Below, piece after piece: positions 51,364 through 60,141 of a stretch of 64,000 bases of DNA. Position numbers and translations under genes: made by a program. Under the pieces are notes generated by a model. That model ran no database searches. It saw only the letters and a program-made list of their open reading frames with translations, and had not been told where the DNA came from. Positions within the stretch are counted from its first letter, which is position 1. Every line of letters starts with the position of its first letter. The DNA comes from JAXDAY01 sp034679345 (GTDB lineage Bacteria; Eisenbacteria; RBG-16-71-46; CAIMUX01; VGJL01): the NCBI GenBank assembly GCA_034679345.1, contig JAXDAY010000004.1:62001-126000 (forward strand). The letters are read 5' to 3'.

Positions 51364-52357
51364 AAGCCTCGCGGCGGTTTTCGCGCTGGCCGTGCTCGCC
51401 GGATGCGGCGGGGGCGGCGGCACAAAGGGGGGCGATCAGCTCATGGTCGGGCTGGTCTTCGACGTCGGGGGAATCGGAGACAAGAGCTTCAACGATTCCG
51501 CGTACAAGGGGCTCTTGCGCGCGCGCGACGAGCTGGGAGTCCAGGTCGACTACCTCGAACCCGCCGAAGGGACCGATCGCGAGGCGGCGCTGAGGCAGAT
51601 GGCGGCCGGACCCTACGAGCTGATCTTCGGCGTGGGGATGCTCTTCAGCGACGATCTGACGGCCGTCGCCGGGGAGTACCCGGAGAAGAAGTTCGTCTGC
51701 ATCGACTACACCGTCCAGGAAGGGACGCAGGTGCCCCCGAATATCCTCGGACTGAAGTACCGCGAGGAGGAGGGCTGTTTTCTGGTCGGAGCGATCGCGG
51801 GACTCGTGACGCAGACCGGCTGCGTGGGGTTCGTCGGAGGGATGGACACGCCGCTCATCCACCGGTTCGAGGCGGGCTACCGCGCCGGCTTCCATGCCGT
51901 GCGGCCGGAGGGGAAGCTGCTCGTCGGATACGCGGGCGTGACGGCCAACGCCTACAAGAGCCCGGCGAAGGGCAAGGAGCTCGCCCTCGCGCAGTACGAC
52001 GGCGGAGCCGACATCATCTTTCACGCCTCCGGCTCGACCGGGCTCGGAGTCTTCGAGGCGGCGCGGGAGCGGGACAAGCTTGCCATCGGCGTGGACGCCG
52101 ATCAGCAGGCGGAAGCGCCCGGCCACATCCTCACGAGCATGGTCAAGCGGATCGACAACTCCGTCTTCGAGGCGATTCGCGCGGCGAAGGAGGGGCGCTT
52201 CGAGGGAGGGATCCGCGAGCAGGGCCTCGCCGATGGCGGGGTCGACTATGTCGCCGACGAGAACAACGCCAAGTGGATCACCGACGAGGTCCGGGAGCGG
52301 GTCGAGGGCTTCCGCGCGGAGATCCTCGCCGGCAGGATCGTCGTTCCGAAGCAATAG
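51353..52357 (+). CDS. BMP-family nucleoside-binding lipoprotein of an ABC importer
   Basis: 334 residues: lipoprotein signal (LAVLAGC, Cys18) and a BMP/Med domain with GLVFDVGGIGDKSFNDSAY, IDYTVQEG, GFVGGMDTPLIHRFEAGY and FHASGSTGLGVFEAA. The DKSFND motif holds the purine nucleoside in Treponema PnrA and Borrelia BmpA. GGAGGG lies before ATG 51353/51356. It is the binding protein for the ATPase and permeases that follow. Confidence 0.9.
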   Translation: MMSRSLAAVFALAVLAGCGGGGGTKGGDQLMVGLVFDVGGIGDKSFNDSAYKGLLRARDELGVQVDYLEPAEGTDREAALRQMAAGPYELIFGVGMLFSDDLTAVAGEYPEKKFVCIDYTVQEGTQVPPNILGLKYREEEGCFLVGAIAGLVTQTGCVGFVGGMDTPLIHRFEAGYRAGFHAVRPEGKLLVGYAGVTANAYKSPAKGKELALAQYDGGADIIFHASGSTGLGVFEAARERDKLAIGVDADQQAEAPGHILTSMVKRIDNSVFEAIRAAKEGRFEGGIREQGLADGGVDYVADENNAKWITDEVRERVEGFRAEILAGRIVVPKQ

Positions 52358-53826
52358 TGTCCTCCCCCGCCGTCTCGTTTCAGGGGATCGACAAGCGCTT
52401 CGGCTCTCTGCTGGCCAACGACTCGATCTCCTTCGACATCGAGCGAGGCACGATCCATGTCCTCCTCGGGGAGAACGGCGCGGGCAAGACGACCCTGCTC
52501 TCGATTCTGGCCGGCTTCCTCCGCCCCGACGCGGGCGAGATCCGCGTGGATGGCGTTCGGCTCGATCCCGGCTCGCCCAGGGCCGCGCTCCGGCGCGGGA
52601 TCGGCATCTGCGCGCAGCACTTCATGCTCGCCGGCGCCCTGACGGGCGCTGAAAACGTCCTGCTCGGACGCCCCGGTTGCGCCGGCCTCCGTTCGATCCC
52701 GCGGGAGAGGATCGATCGACTTGCCGCGATCGCCGATGCGAACGGCCTCGCGGTCCCGCTTGATCGCAGGGTCGATACGCTCACGATCGCCGAGCAGGAA
52801 AGGCTCGAGATCCTCAAGCTGCTCGAGAGGGACTGCGAGATCTTGATCCTCGACGAGCCCACATCCGTGCTGGCGCCGCCGGAGGTGGCTCCTCTCTTCG
52901 CGACGCTGCGTCGCCTGGCCGACGCGGGGCGGACGATTCTCCTGGTGACCCACCGTCTCGCCGAGGTGGAGGCGATCGCCGATCGCGTGACGGTCCTCAG
53001 ACGCGGCCGCGCGATCGGAACGATGGCGCGCGCCGATCTCGACTCGACGACTCTCATCCGGTGGATCGTCGGGGAGGAGCCGCCACCCCGGCGGGCCAGG
53101 CGGGAGCGGCCCGCTGGAGAGACGCTGCTTCGGCTGCGCGGCGTCGCCTGCGGGAGCGGCCCGAGCGCGCCGACGGGGATCGATCTGGAGCTTCGCGCCG
53201 GCGAGATCCTCGGGATCGGTGGCGTGCTCGGAAACGGCCAGACCGAGATCGTCGATCTGCTGACCGGCCAGACTGCGATTCGAGAGGGCGAAGTCACGGT
53301 CCTCCGCCGGGCGTTCCGCGCCCCGGAAGCGATCGGCCTCGCAGCCGAGGCGGCCTGGATTCCGGAGGACAGGAGAATGCAGGGCCTCGCCCTCGAGATG
53401 ACCTGCGAGGAGAACTTGAGGATCGGGATGCCAAGGGGAATGGCCGCAAGGGGTTCGAGCGCGCTCGATCTGCTGCGCCGCTTCGACGTCCGTCCCGCGG
53501 ATCCGACCTTGCTCGCCCAGAATCTCTCCGGGGGCAACCAGCAGCGGCTCCTCCTCGCCCGGGAGATGTCGCGGGGATCCCGCCTGATCCTGGCCGTGCA
53601 TCCCACGCGCGGGCTCGATCCCGTCTCGAGCGCGTTCGTGCAGGACCAGCTCCTCGCCGCGCGCGAAGGCGGGTCGGGCATACTGCTCGTCAGCGGCGAC
53701 CTGGCCGAGGTTCAGGCGATCTCGGATCGGATCGTCATCATGTACCGGGGCAGGATCCTTTACAGCGCGGCGGCGCCTGCGATCGACGTGACCGCGATGA
53801 ACCGGGCCCTGGTGGGCGTGGGATGA
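52357..53826 (+). CDS. Nucleoside ABC importer ATPase (two ABC domains, YufO/NupO-like)
   Basis: 489 residues. The N-terminal ABC domain has Walker A GENGAGKTT and Walker B LILDEPTSVLAP; its signature region (LTIAEQERLEILK) is weak. The C-terminal domain has a degenerate P-loop (GVLGNGQTE) but a clear signature LSGGNQQRLLLARE and HPTRGLD. This asymmetry is normal for RbsA/YufO-type importers. The start GTG 52357 shares a base with the preceding TAG. Confidence 0.9.
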   Translation: MSSPAVSFQGIDKRFGSLLANDSISFDIERGTIHVLLGENGAGKTTLLSILAGFLRPDAGEIRVDGVRLDPGSPRAALRRGIGICAQHFMLAGALTGAENVLLGRPGCAGLRSIPRERIDRLAAIADANGLAVPLDRRVDTLTIAEQERLEILKLLERDCEILILDEPTSVLAPPEVAPLFATLRRLADAGRTILLVTHRLAEVEAIADRVTVLRRGRAIGTMARADLDSTTLIRWIVGEEPPPRRARRERPAGETLLRLRGVACGSGPSAPTGIDLELRAGEILGIGGVLGNGQTEIVDLLTGQTAIREGEVTVLRRAFRAPEAIGLAAEAAWIPEDRRMQGLALEMTCEENLRIGMPRGMAARGSSALDLLRRFDVRPADPTLLAQNLSGGNQQRLLLAREMSRGSRLILAVHPTRGLDPVSSAFVQDQLLAAREGGSGILLVSGDLAEVQAISDRIVIMYRGRILYSAAAPAIDVTAMNRALVGVG

Positions 53827-54860
53827 TTCGCAGACGGGACTTCGCCGCTCCCCTGATCGCGGTGCTTGCCGGGCTCGCAGCGGGCGCGCTGATCGCGCTT
53901 CTGTTGGGCGCCTCTCCCGTTCGTTTCCTTTCCCTCCTGGTGGGCGAGACGCTCACGACAGGCTACGGCCTCGGGCAAGTGCTCTTCCGCTCCACCGCAC
54001 TGATCTTCGTGGGCCTCGCCGTCGCGCTTCCCTTCCGTGCGGGTCTCTTCAACATCGGAGGGGAGGGACAGATGGCGGTCGGCGGCTTCGCGATGACCTG
54101 GATCGGGATCGTTCTCGCGGGCCTGCCGGGTCCCTGGCTCTGGATCCTGTGTATCGCCGGCGCCGCCCTCGCGGGGGGCATCTGGGCCGGGATCGCGGGA
54201 CTACTCAAGGCGCGCACCGGCGCCCATGAGGTGATCACGACGATCCTCTTGAACTTCGTAGCCGCCGCGCTTCTGAACTACGCCATGAGCGCCCACTTCG
54301 CCCTTCCCGAGACGGTGCGCACCGCCGCGGTCGGGGAGGGAGCCTGGATGGCTCGAGCCTCGCTGGCCATCGGCTGGATGCACGGCTCGGGCGTGAGCAC
54401 CGCGTTCCCATTCGCACTGGCCGTCGCCGTCGCGTGCGACCTGCTGCTCTTCCGCACGGCGGCCGGATTCTCCTGGAGGATCCTGGCCGGAGGGATTCGG
54501 CGGGCCCGCTATGCGCGGCTGAGCCCGATCCGGTGGACCGTCGCGTCAATGGCCATGGGAGGGGCGCTCGCGGGCGTTGGAAGTTGCTCCTATATACTCG
54601 GATACAAGCGTTACTTCGAGGAAGGCTTCACAGGAGGCGTCGGCTATCTGGGGATCGCCGTCGCGTTGCTCGCCCGGAATCGGCCCGCCGCGGTCCCGGC
54701 GGCCGCCTTCCTCTTCGGAATGCTCTCGCAAGGCGGACTCGCCGTGAACCAGATCGTGCCGAGGGAGTTCGTCGATCTGCTCATGGCGGTGATTCTCATC
54801 GTCTTCATCCTCCTGGACGCCCGAGCGCGGGAGGGGGGGATTCGATGGATTTCCTCCTGA
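53823..54860 (+). CDS. Nucleoside ABC importer permease, subunit 1 (YufP/NupP-like)
   Basis: A 345-residue inner-membrane protein with about eight to ten helices and the BPD_transp_2 core FNIGGEGQMAVGGF; EVITTILLNF marks the coupling region. The ATG overlaps the ATPase stop by 4 bases, and the 3' end overlaps the second permease gene by 16. Confidence 0.88.
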   Translation: MIRRRDFAAPLIAVLAGLAAGALIALLLGASPVRFLSLLVGETLTTGYGLGQVLFRSTALIFVGLAVALPFRAGLFNIGGEGQMAVGGFAMTWIGIVLAGLPGPWLWILCIAGAALAGGIWAGIAGLLKARTGAHEVITTILLNFVAAALLNYAMSAHFALPETVRTAAVGEGAWMARASLAIGWMHGSGVSTAFPFALAVAVACDLLLFRTAAGFSWRILAGGIRRARYARLSPIRWTVASMAMGGALAGVGSCSYILGYKRYFEEGFTGGVGYLGIAVALLARNRPAAVPAAAFLFGMLSQGGLAVNQIVPREFVDLLMAVILIVFILLDARAREGGIRWISS

Positions 54861-55756
54861 GCACCCTGGCCCAGGTCGTGCGGATCGTCGTGCCGTACGG
54901 CCTGGTCTCCGTGGGCGGATGTCTCTCGGAGCGCTCGGGAGTCGTGAACATCGGTCTCGAGGGGATTCTCCTGAACGGGGCCTTCGGGGCGGCGGTAGGG
55001 ACCATCGAGACCGGCTCGCCCGTCTGGGGCACCCTCTGCGGCGCCCTCGCGGGAGCGTTGACGGCGCTCCTGCACGCCTTCGTGACCGTCAGGGCGCGCG
55101 CCGATCAGATCGTCTCGGGGCTGGCGATCAACATGGCCTCGCTCGCGGGCACGCGCGCTCTCCTGAAGATCCTCTACGACAGCGCGAGCAACTCCCCGCG
55201 CATCCTCCACGTTCCGGCCGATCCGCTTCCGGGATTCGCGATCCTGGGCCCGCTCGGCGATGCGATTGGACAGCCCCTCTTCCTGCTTGCCGCCGCGGCG
55301 GTCGTCCTCGCGGACCGGTTGCTCCTCCGCTCGGGCGTGGGGCTCCTCGTTCGCGCCGCGGGGGAGCGGCCCGCCGCCGTGGAGGCCAGCGGGTTCGACG
55401 TGGCGCGCGTGCGGACGGCGAGCGTCATCGCGGGGGGAATGATCGCGGGCCTCGGCGGAAGCTGGCTCGCCTTCCAGCAGAACTCCTTCACCGACGGGAT
55501 GTCGGGCGGCCGCGGCTACATCGCGCTCGCGGCCATGATCGCGGGGCGCTGGCGGCCGGGCGGAGCGATCGTCTCGTGTCTGCTCTTCGCCGCGGCCGAG
55601 ACGCTTCAGATCCGCCTCTCCGGGCGCGGGGTCCCCACGCAGTTCCTGCAGATGCTCCCCTATCTGATCGCCCTCGTCGTGCTCGCCGGGTGGGTCGGGC
55701 GCGCCGTCGCGCCGGCCGCGCTTGGCAAACCGTACCGCCGAGGAGGCAGCGAATGA
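54845..55756 (+). CDS. Nucleoside ABC importer permease, subunit 2 (YufQ/NupQ-like)
   Basis: A 303-residue inner-membrane protein. GVVNIGLEGILLNGAFGA and RADQIVSGLAINM are typical of the second permease of BMP-dependent nucleoside importers. Its stop overlaps the punA ATG by 4 bases, tying uptake to phosphorolysis. Confidence 0.88.
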   Translation: MDFLLSTLAQVVRIVVPYGLVSVGGCLSERSGVVNIGLEGILLNGAFGAAVGTIETGSPVWGTLCGALAGALTALLHAFVTVRARADQIVSGLAINMASLAGTRALLKILYDSASNSPRILHVPADPLPGFAILGPLGDAIGQPLFLLAAAAVVLADRLLLRSGVGLLVRAAGERPAAVEASGFDVARVRTASVIAGGMIAGLGGSWLAFQQNSFTDGMSGGRGYIALAAMIAGRWRPGGAIVSCLLFAAAETLQIRLSGRGVPTQFLQMLPYLIALVVLAGWVGRAVAPAALGKPYRRGGSE

Positions 55757-56556
55757 CGGATCCTGCGCGGCGCGCCGCCGATTTCCTCCGAAGGAGGCTC
55801 GAGATCCCGGAGGCGCGCCTCGTCGTCGTGCTGGGCTCCGGCCTCGGAACGATCGCCGAGTCGCTGGGCGATGCGCGCGCCGTCGAATCGGATGCGATCC
55901 CCGGCTTCGCTCGAGCGGGCGTGGAAGGGCATGCCGGCGAGGTCCGCTGGGGATACTGGGGGCGATGTCCCACGCTCGTCTTCCGCGGTCGTGTGCACCT
56001 CTACGAGGGCCACTCCGTCGAGGCGGTCACCCTGGCCGTTCGTGCGGCGGCCGCTCTGGGCGCGCGCGAGCTGGTGCTCACCAACGCCGCGGGCTCGTGC
56101 GACCGCTCGATTCCTCCCGGCAGCCTCATGCGGGCCGTCGATCTGCTCGATCTCTTCTTCCGGCGCCTTCGCTCCGCGGCCCCGCCGGAACGCGTCGCGG
56201 CGGCCCCGCTTCTCGATCGCGGCCTTGGCGATCGACTCGACCGGGCGGCCGTTCTCGAAGGGATCCATCTGCGCGCGGGAGTGCTCTGCGGGAGCCTGGG
56301 ACCTTCCTACGAGACGGCCTCCGAAGTGCGGCTCTGGCGGAGGATCGGCGCGCAAGCCGCATGCATGTCGACGGTGCCGGAGGCGATTGCAGCGCGCGCC
56401 GCAGGTCTTCGCGTGGCGGTCGTCTCCATGATCTCGAACTACGGCACAGGGATCGCGCCGGGGCCCCTCGACCACCGCGATGTGATGGAGCAGGCGGCCC
56501 GCGCGGGAGCCGATCTGGGACGACTGCTGCGGCGATTCGCGGAATCCTCCGAGTGA
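55753..56556 (+). CDS. punA: Purine nucleoside phosphorylase (trimeric, PNP-I type)
   Basis: Splits inosine or guanosine with phosphate to the base and ribose-1-phosphate. The 267-residue protein has VVVLGSGLGTIAESL (phosphate loop), FRGRVHLYEGHS, LTNAAGSCD, GPSYETASEVRLW, and MSTVPEAIAAR with VVSMISNYGTGI (base-binding Asn-Tyr). It is the last gene of the operon. Confidence 0.92.
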   Translation: MTDPARRAADFLRRRLEIPEARLVVVLGSGLGTIAESLGDARAVESDAIPGFARAGVEGHAGEVRWGYWGRCPTLVFRGRVHLYEGHSVEAVTLAVRAAAALGARELVLTNAAGSCDRSIPPGSLMRAVDLLDLFFRRLRSAAPPERVAAAPLLDRGLGDRLDRAAVLEGIHLRAGVLCGSLGPSYETASEVRLWRRIGAQAACMSTVPEAIAARAAGLRVAVVSMISNYGTGIAPGPLDHRDVMEQAARAGADLGRLLRRFAESSE

Positions 56557-56647
56557 TCGGTCTGCCGATGGCGCGCGGCTCAAGTCTATGCCCGGGCGGT
56601 CGACTCCATGGAGGAGGATTCGCAGGTCTCTCGCGCCTTCGGGCGCT

Positions 56648-57706
56648 TCACTTCGCGGCCTTGCGGATCGCGTCCAGGGTCTCTTGGATCGCATGGCCGT
56701 CCCGGAAGTCCGCGGCCCCCTCGAGGCGCGATGCGCCAGCGCCGATCGCCGCGGCGAGGCGCCGCGCCATGCGCAGAAACGAGCGGGCCCAGTCGGTGTC
56801 CGGAATCCCGAGCTCACGTGATGAAGGCAGGTCGTCTTCGACCCGCTCCTCGACCCAATCGCCCTTGCCGGTCGAGATCCGCAGGGCTCCCTGCTCATCG
56901 AGGATCGCCGTCGCCATGCTTCCAACGACCTCGATCCGATGAATGCGCTCGGTCTCGATCAAGGAAACCTGGATCGATGAAATCGCGCCACCGGCGTGCC
57001 GCAGCCAGGCCTCGAAGAAGTCGTCGGCCGTGACCGGACGGAGATCCCCCGTCGCCGGATCCCGGCGCGCGCTCACGAAGGTGCGCAACCGGCCCGCGGC
57101 ATCGGTGACCTCGCCGGCCAGGAGCCGCAGGAAGTCGACCGCGTGCGAGCCGATCGCCCCGAGCGCCCCTCCGCCGCAGGCGGCATCGCTCCACCAGCTC
57201 CACGCGAGCCCGGGATCGCGGCGGCTGCTCGAGCGCAGCCGGTAATCAAGCCGGCGAATCTCGCCGAGAGCGCCGCCCGAGACGAGCGAAGCCAGCCTCA
57301 AGCGTCGCGGATCGAACCGCAGCTCGTGGTCGATGAGGGCGATCCGTTCGGGATGCCGCGCGGAAGCCTCCAGCATCTCGAAACTCTCGGAGGCGTTCAG
57401 CGCCGTCGGTTTCTCGCAGACGACGTGCGCGCCCGCCTCGAGGGCGTCGATGGCCATCGCCGCATGGCGGTGGGGCGGTGAGACGACGAAGACCAGATCG
57501 GGCCGCACCCGCTGGAGGATCTCGCGGTGATCCGCCGCCGCGTGCGGGATCCCGAACTCCCTCGCGGTCTGGCTGACTCGCTCGATTGTGGGGCTTGCGA
57601 TCCCCTCGACTCGGATTGCATCCACATGCCGCAGGCAGGGGAGGATCACGCTGCGCGCGAAGCCATTGCCGAAGACGGCGCAGCGGATTCCCCGTCGATC
57701 GCTCAT
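56648..57706 (-). CDS. Gfo/Idh/MocA-family oxidoreductase
   Basis: A 352-residue NAD(P)-dependent oxidoreductase. The Rossmann start is altered (VFGNGFARSVIL instead of GxGxxG with small residues). VVSPPHRHAAMAIDALEAG and HVVCEKPTAL hold the catalytic Lys; GALGAIGSHAVDFLRLL is the family DxxxH-type helix (SHAVD). A sugar or inositol substrate is usual, but no sugar genes are near. GGGAGC precedes ATG 57706. It follows the AAA-like gene by 11 bases. Confidence 0.8.
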   Translation of the reverse strand: MSDRRGIRCAVFGNGFARSVILPCLRHVDAIRVEGIASPTIERVSQTAREFGIPHAAADHREILQRVRPDLVFVVSPPHRHAAMAIDALEAGAHVVCEKPTALNASESFEMLEASARHPERIALIDHELRFDPRRLRLASLVSGGALGEIRRLDYRLRSSSRRDPGLAWSWWSDAACGGGALGAIGSHAVDFLRLLAGEVTDAAGRLRTFVSARRDPATGDLRPVTADDFFEAWLRHAGGAISSIQVSLIETERIHRIEVVGSMATAILDEQGALRISTGKGDWVEERVEDDLPSSRELGIPDTDWARSFLRMARRLAAAIGAGASRLEGAADFRDGHAIQETLDAIRKAAK

Positions 57707-57717
57707 CGTCGCTCCCG

Positions 57718-58821
57718 TCAACCCCGTCGGGGGGCGCGCGGCCGGCGGGCGTCGGCCCTCGGCTCGATGACGAGAGCGCCGTCGCGCACGTCGACTCGAA
57801 TCGATCGCATCGAAGGGTGCTCGAGCAGGTAGAGGGCAAGGGGATTCAGCAGCTGCTTCTCGAGGGTGTCGTTGATCGTCCCGGCGCCGCTTCGGATGCA
57901 CTCGTCATCGGAGATGAACGTCTCGTAGACCGACTCGGTCACCGTGACCCCGCGCCGCTTCTGCTCCAGTCGACGGAGCACCGTCTCCACCTTGTACCGC
58001 GCGATCTTCCGCACGTCGTCCGGAGAGAGCGGGGGGACGACGATCACCGCCTGGAACGCTTCCAGGAACTCCTCGCCGAGGCGGCGGGCGAGCTTCTCGC
58101 GGATCCGTTCGTCCGAGCTCTTCGCGGCGCGGGTGAAGCCGATCTCCGAGGCCGGGCCGTTCTCCTCCTCGGGCACCCGGCTGGTGGCGAAGATGACCGA
58201 GTGCTGGAAGGAGACCCTGCCACGTGCGTCCTCGATCCAACCCTGGTCGATGATCTGCTGCACCAAGCGGTGAGCCGCGGGGTGGGCGTGCTCGATGCCC
58301 CGCAGGAGCAGGACGGAATGGGGCCGGCGGCGGACCGGAACCGAGAGGATCCCCTCGAAGAGCATCGGCTGGGGTCCGGGGATCAGGGTGTCGGTGAGGC
58401 GATTGACGTCTTCCTCGCTGGCGATCGCCCGCATGTCGATGACCACGACAAGGGCTTCGTCCCCGTAGAGGATCTCCGCGAGAGCGTATGCGAACTCGTT
58501 CTTGCCGACCCCGGGGGGACCGACGAGAAGAAACGAGCCGTTCGGCCTCTCGGGCCGGAAATCGAGATGGGCCATCCGCACGCGGATCGCCTGGGCGATC
58601 TGCCCGACCGCTTCGTTCTTGCCGTGGATCCTCTCGCGAAGACGTTCCTCGAGATGCAGGAGCGCCTCCGGATCAGGTTGCGGAGTCGTGGATCCCCCCC
58701 TGCGGGCGGCCGAGGGGCGCGCCGGGCGACTCTCGGGCTTGCCAACCTTCTTCTTGCCTGCCTTCTTCTTGCCTGCCTGCTTCCTCGCTCCCTGCTTCTT
58801 GACGATCTTCTTCTTCGCCAA
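57718..58821 (-). CDS. ClpB-type AAA domain protein, catalytic residues lost, Lys-rich N-terminus
   Basis: 367 residues. The first 30 are a histone-H1-like Lys/Ala/Gly tail (KKKIVKKQGARKQAGKKK). A domain resembling the second AAA module of ClpA/ClpB follows: FLLVGPPGVGKNEFAYALAE (Walker A with Asn108 in place of Thr/Ser), LLLRGIEHAHPAAHRLVQQI (Walker B Asp-Glu replaced by Arg174-Gly175), SVIFATSRV at sensor 1, and a ClpB_D2-small-like C-terminus (DECIRSGAGTINDTLEKQL). ATP hydrolysis is therefore unlikely. The start is TTG 58821 behind a G-rich Shine-Dalgarno. Function unknown; nucleic-acid binding through the tail is a guess. Confidence 0.7.
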   Translation of the reverse strand: MAKKKIVKKQGARKQAGKKKAGKKKVGKPESRPARPSAARRGGSTTPQPDPEALLHLEERLRERIHGKNEAVGQIAQAIRVRMAHLDFRPERPNGSFLLVGPPGVGKNEFAYALAEILYGDEALVVVIDMRAIASEEDVNRLTDTLIPGPQPMLFEGILSVPVRRRPHSVLLLRGIEHAHPAAHRLVQQIIDQGWIEDARGRVSFQHSVIFATSRVPEEENGPASEIGFTRAAKSSDERIREKLARRLGEEFLEAFQAVIVVPPLSPDDVRKIARYKVETVLRRLEQKRRGVTVTESVYETFISDDECIRSGAGTINDTLEKQLLNPLALYLLEHPSMRSIRVDVRDGALVIEPRADARRPRAPRRG

Positions 58822-58966
58822 CTGAGATGGCCCCCCTTCTGTTGGTCCCCGGGTCGCGACCAGAGGGAGAGTAACAGAGAGATGCAGATCGGCCAATCGG
58901 CGGAGACCTGCGGGGGACCGCGTTCCCTGGTATGCTCCGCGCCAGGATCGAGACGGGAGGGAGCCT

Positions 58967-60079
58967 ATGCCGCAGAGATTGAAGCGGATCGGCGTCCTGA
59001 CGGGCGGGGGCGACTGCCCCGGGCTGAACGGCGTCATCCGCGCGGTCGTCAAGACCGCGGCGTTCGAGCACGGAATCGAGACGATCGGAATCGAGAACGG
59101 TTACGCGGGGTTGATCCACGATCGGATGCGGGCGCTCACGACGGGGGATGTCGGCGGGATATTGGCGCGCGGGGGGACGATCCTCGGCGCGAGCAATCGC
59201 GACGATCCCTTCCATGTTCCCGTGATCGAGAACGGCGAGATGGCGAAGAAGGACCTCTCCGAGCAATCGCTGCGGAACGCGGAGCGCCGCGGGATCGAGT
59301 TGCTCGTGGTCATCGGCGGCGACGGAAGCCTCGCGATCGCCCACCAGCTCTCGGGCCGGGGGATTCCGATCATCGGCGTGCCGAAGACGATCGACAACGA
59401 CCTCCCCGCGACGGACATGACCTTCGGGTTCGACTCGGCCCTGTCGGTCGCCACCGAGGCCCTCGACCGGCTCCACACGACGGCGATGAGCCATCAGCGG
59501 GTGATGGTCCTCGAGGTGATGGGTCGAAACGCCGGCTGGATTGCGCTCCACGCCGGAATGGCGGGAGGCGGAGACGCGATCCTGATCCCGGAGATCCCCT
59601 TCGACATCGAAATCGTCGCCCAGATGGTGCGGGAGCGGATCTACCACGGCCGCCCCTTCGCGCTCATCGTCGTCGCCGAAGGGGCTGCTCCCATCGGGGG
59701 CGGGCCGGTCGTCCGGGAGTGGGTTCCCGAGTCGACGGATCCGATCCGCCTCGGGGGGATTGGCGCGCTCGTCGCCGGGGAGCTCTCCCGCCGGCTCGAT
59801 CTCGAGTGCAGGGCGACCGTGCTGGGCCATCTCCAGCGTGGAGGGACACCGACCCCGTACGACCGCGTCCTCGCGACGCGCTTCGGCGAGGCGGCGGTCC
59901 GCGCTGCGGTCGCTGGCGAGAGGGACGTGATGGTGCGACTGCGTGGGCGCGCGATCGAGACGGTGCCGATCGCGGAAGTGGTCGGCCCTGTCCGGAAGGT
60001 GGATCCTGACGGCGATCTCGTCCGCGCCGCGCGCTGCGTGGGCACCTCGTTCGGTGATCGGCCGTTAGGGCCGCGTTGA
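58967..60079 (+). CDS. pfkA: 6-phosphofructokinase (group III, ATP- or PPi-dependent)
   Basis: Glycolytic phosphorylation of fructose-6-phosphate. The 370-residue protein has GVLTGGGDCPGLNGVIR, VIGGDGSL (117-122), PKTIDNDL (139-146) and MGRNAGWIALHAG. In this family Gly after GGD indicates ATP and Asp indicates PPi, while Lys in PKTIDND is shared with PPi enzymes. The Gly/Lys combination is that of ATP-dependent actinobacterial group III enzymes, so I favour ATP. No allosteric-site call is possible. The start ATG has GGGAGGGAG upstream. Confidence 0.88.
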   Translation: MPQRLKRIGVLTGGGDCPGLNGVIRAVVKTAAFEHGIETIGIENGYAGLIHDRMRALTTGDVGGILARGGTILGASNRDDPFHVPVIENGEMAKKDLSEQSLRNAERRGIELLVVIGGDGSLAIAHQLSGRGIPIIGVPKTIDNDLPATDMTFGFDSALSVATEALDRLHTTAMSHQRVMVLEVMGRNAGWIALHAGMAGGGDAILIPEIPFDIEIVAQMVRERIYHGRPFALIVVAEGAAPIGGGPVVREWVPESTDPIRLGGIGALVAGELSRRLDLECRATVLGHLQRGGTPTPYDRVLATRFGEAAVRAAVAGERDVMVRLRGRAIETVPIAEVVGPVRKVDPDGDLVRAARCVGTSFGDRPLGPR

Positions 60080-60104
60080 CACTTCCAGCCCCCGATCCTA
60101 CCGT
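60076..60104 (+). promoter_or_regulatory. Predicted promoter of the GWxTD gene
   Basis: TTGACA (60076-60081), 17 bases, TACCGT (60099-60104), overlapping the last codons of pfkA. A TTG at 60076 that could be mistaken for a start codon is the -35 element. Confidence 0.45.
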
Positions 60105-60141
60105 CGGGACAGGGAGGGGCACGCCTCCAGGGAGGCTGTCG

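Noticed and set aside
60076..60141. N-terminal extension of the GWxTD protein from TTG 60076
   Set aside because: The TTG is part of a TTGACA -35 element, and the ATG at 60142 has a proper Shine-Dalgarno and gives a signal peptide.
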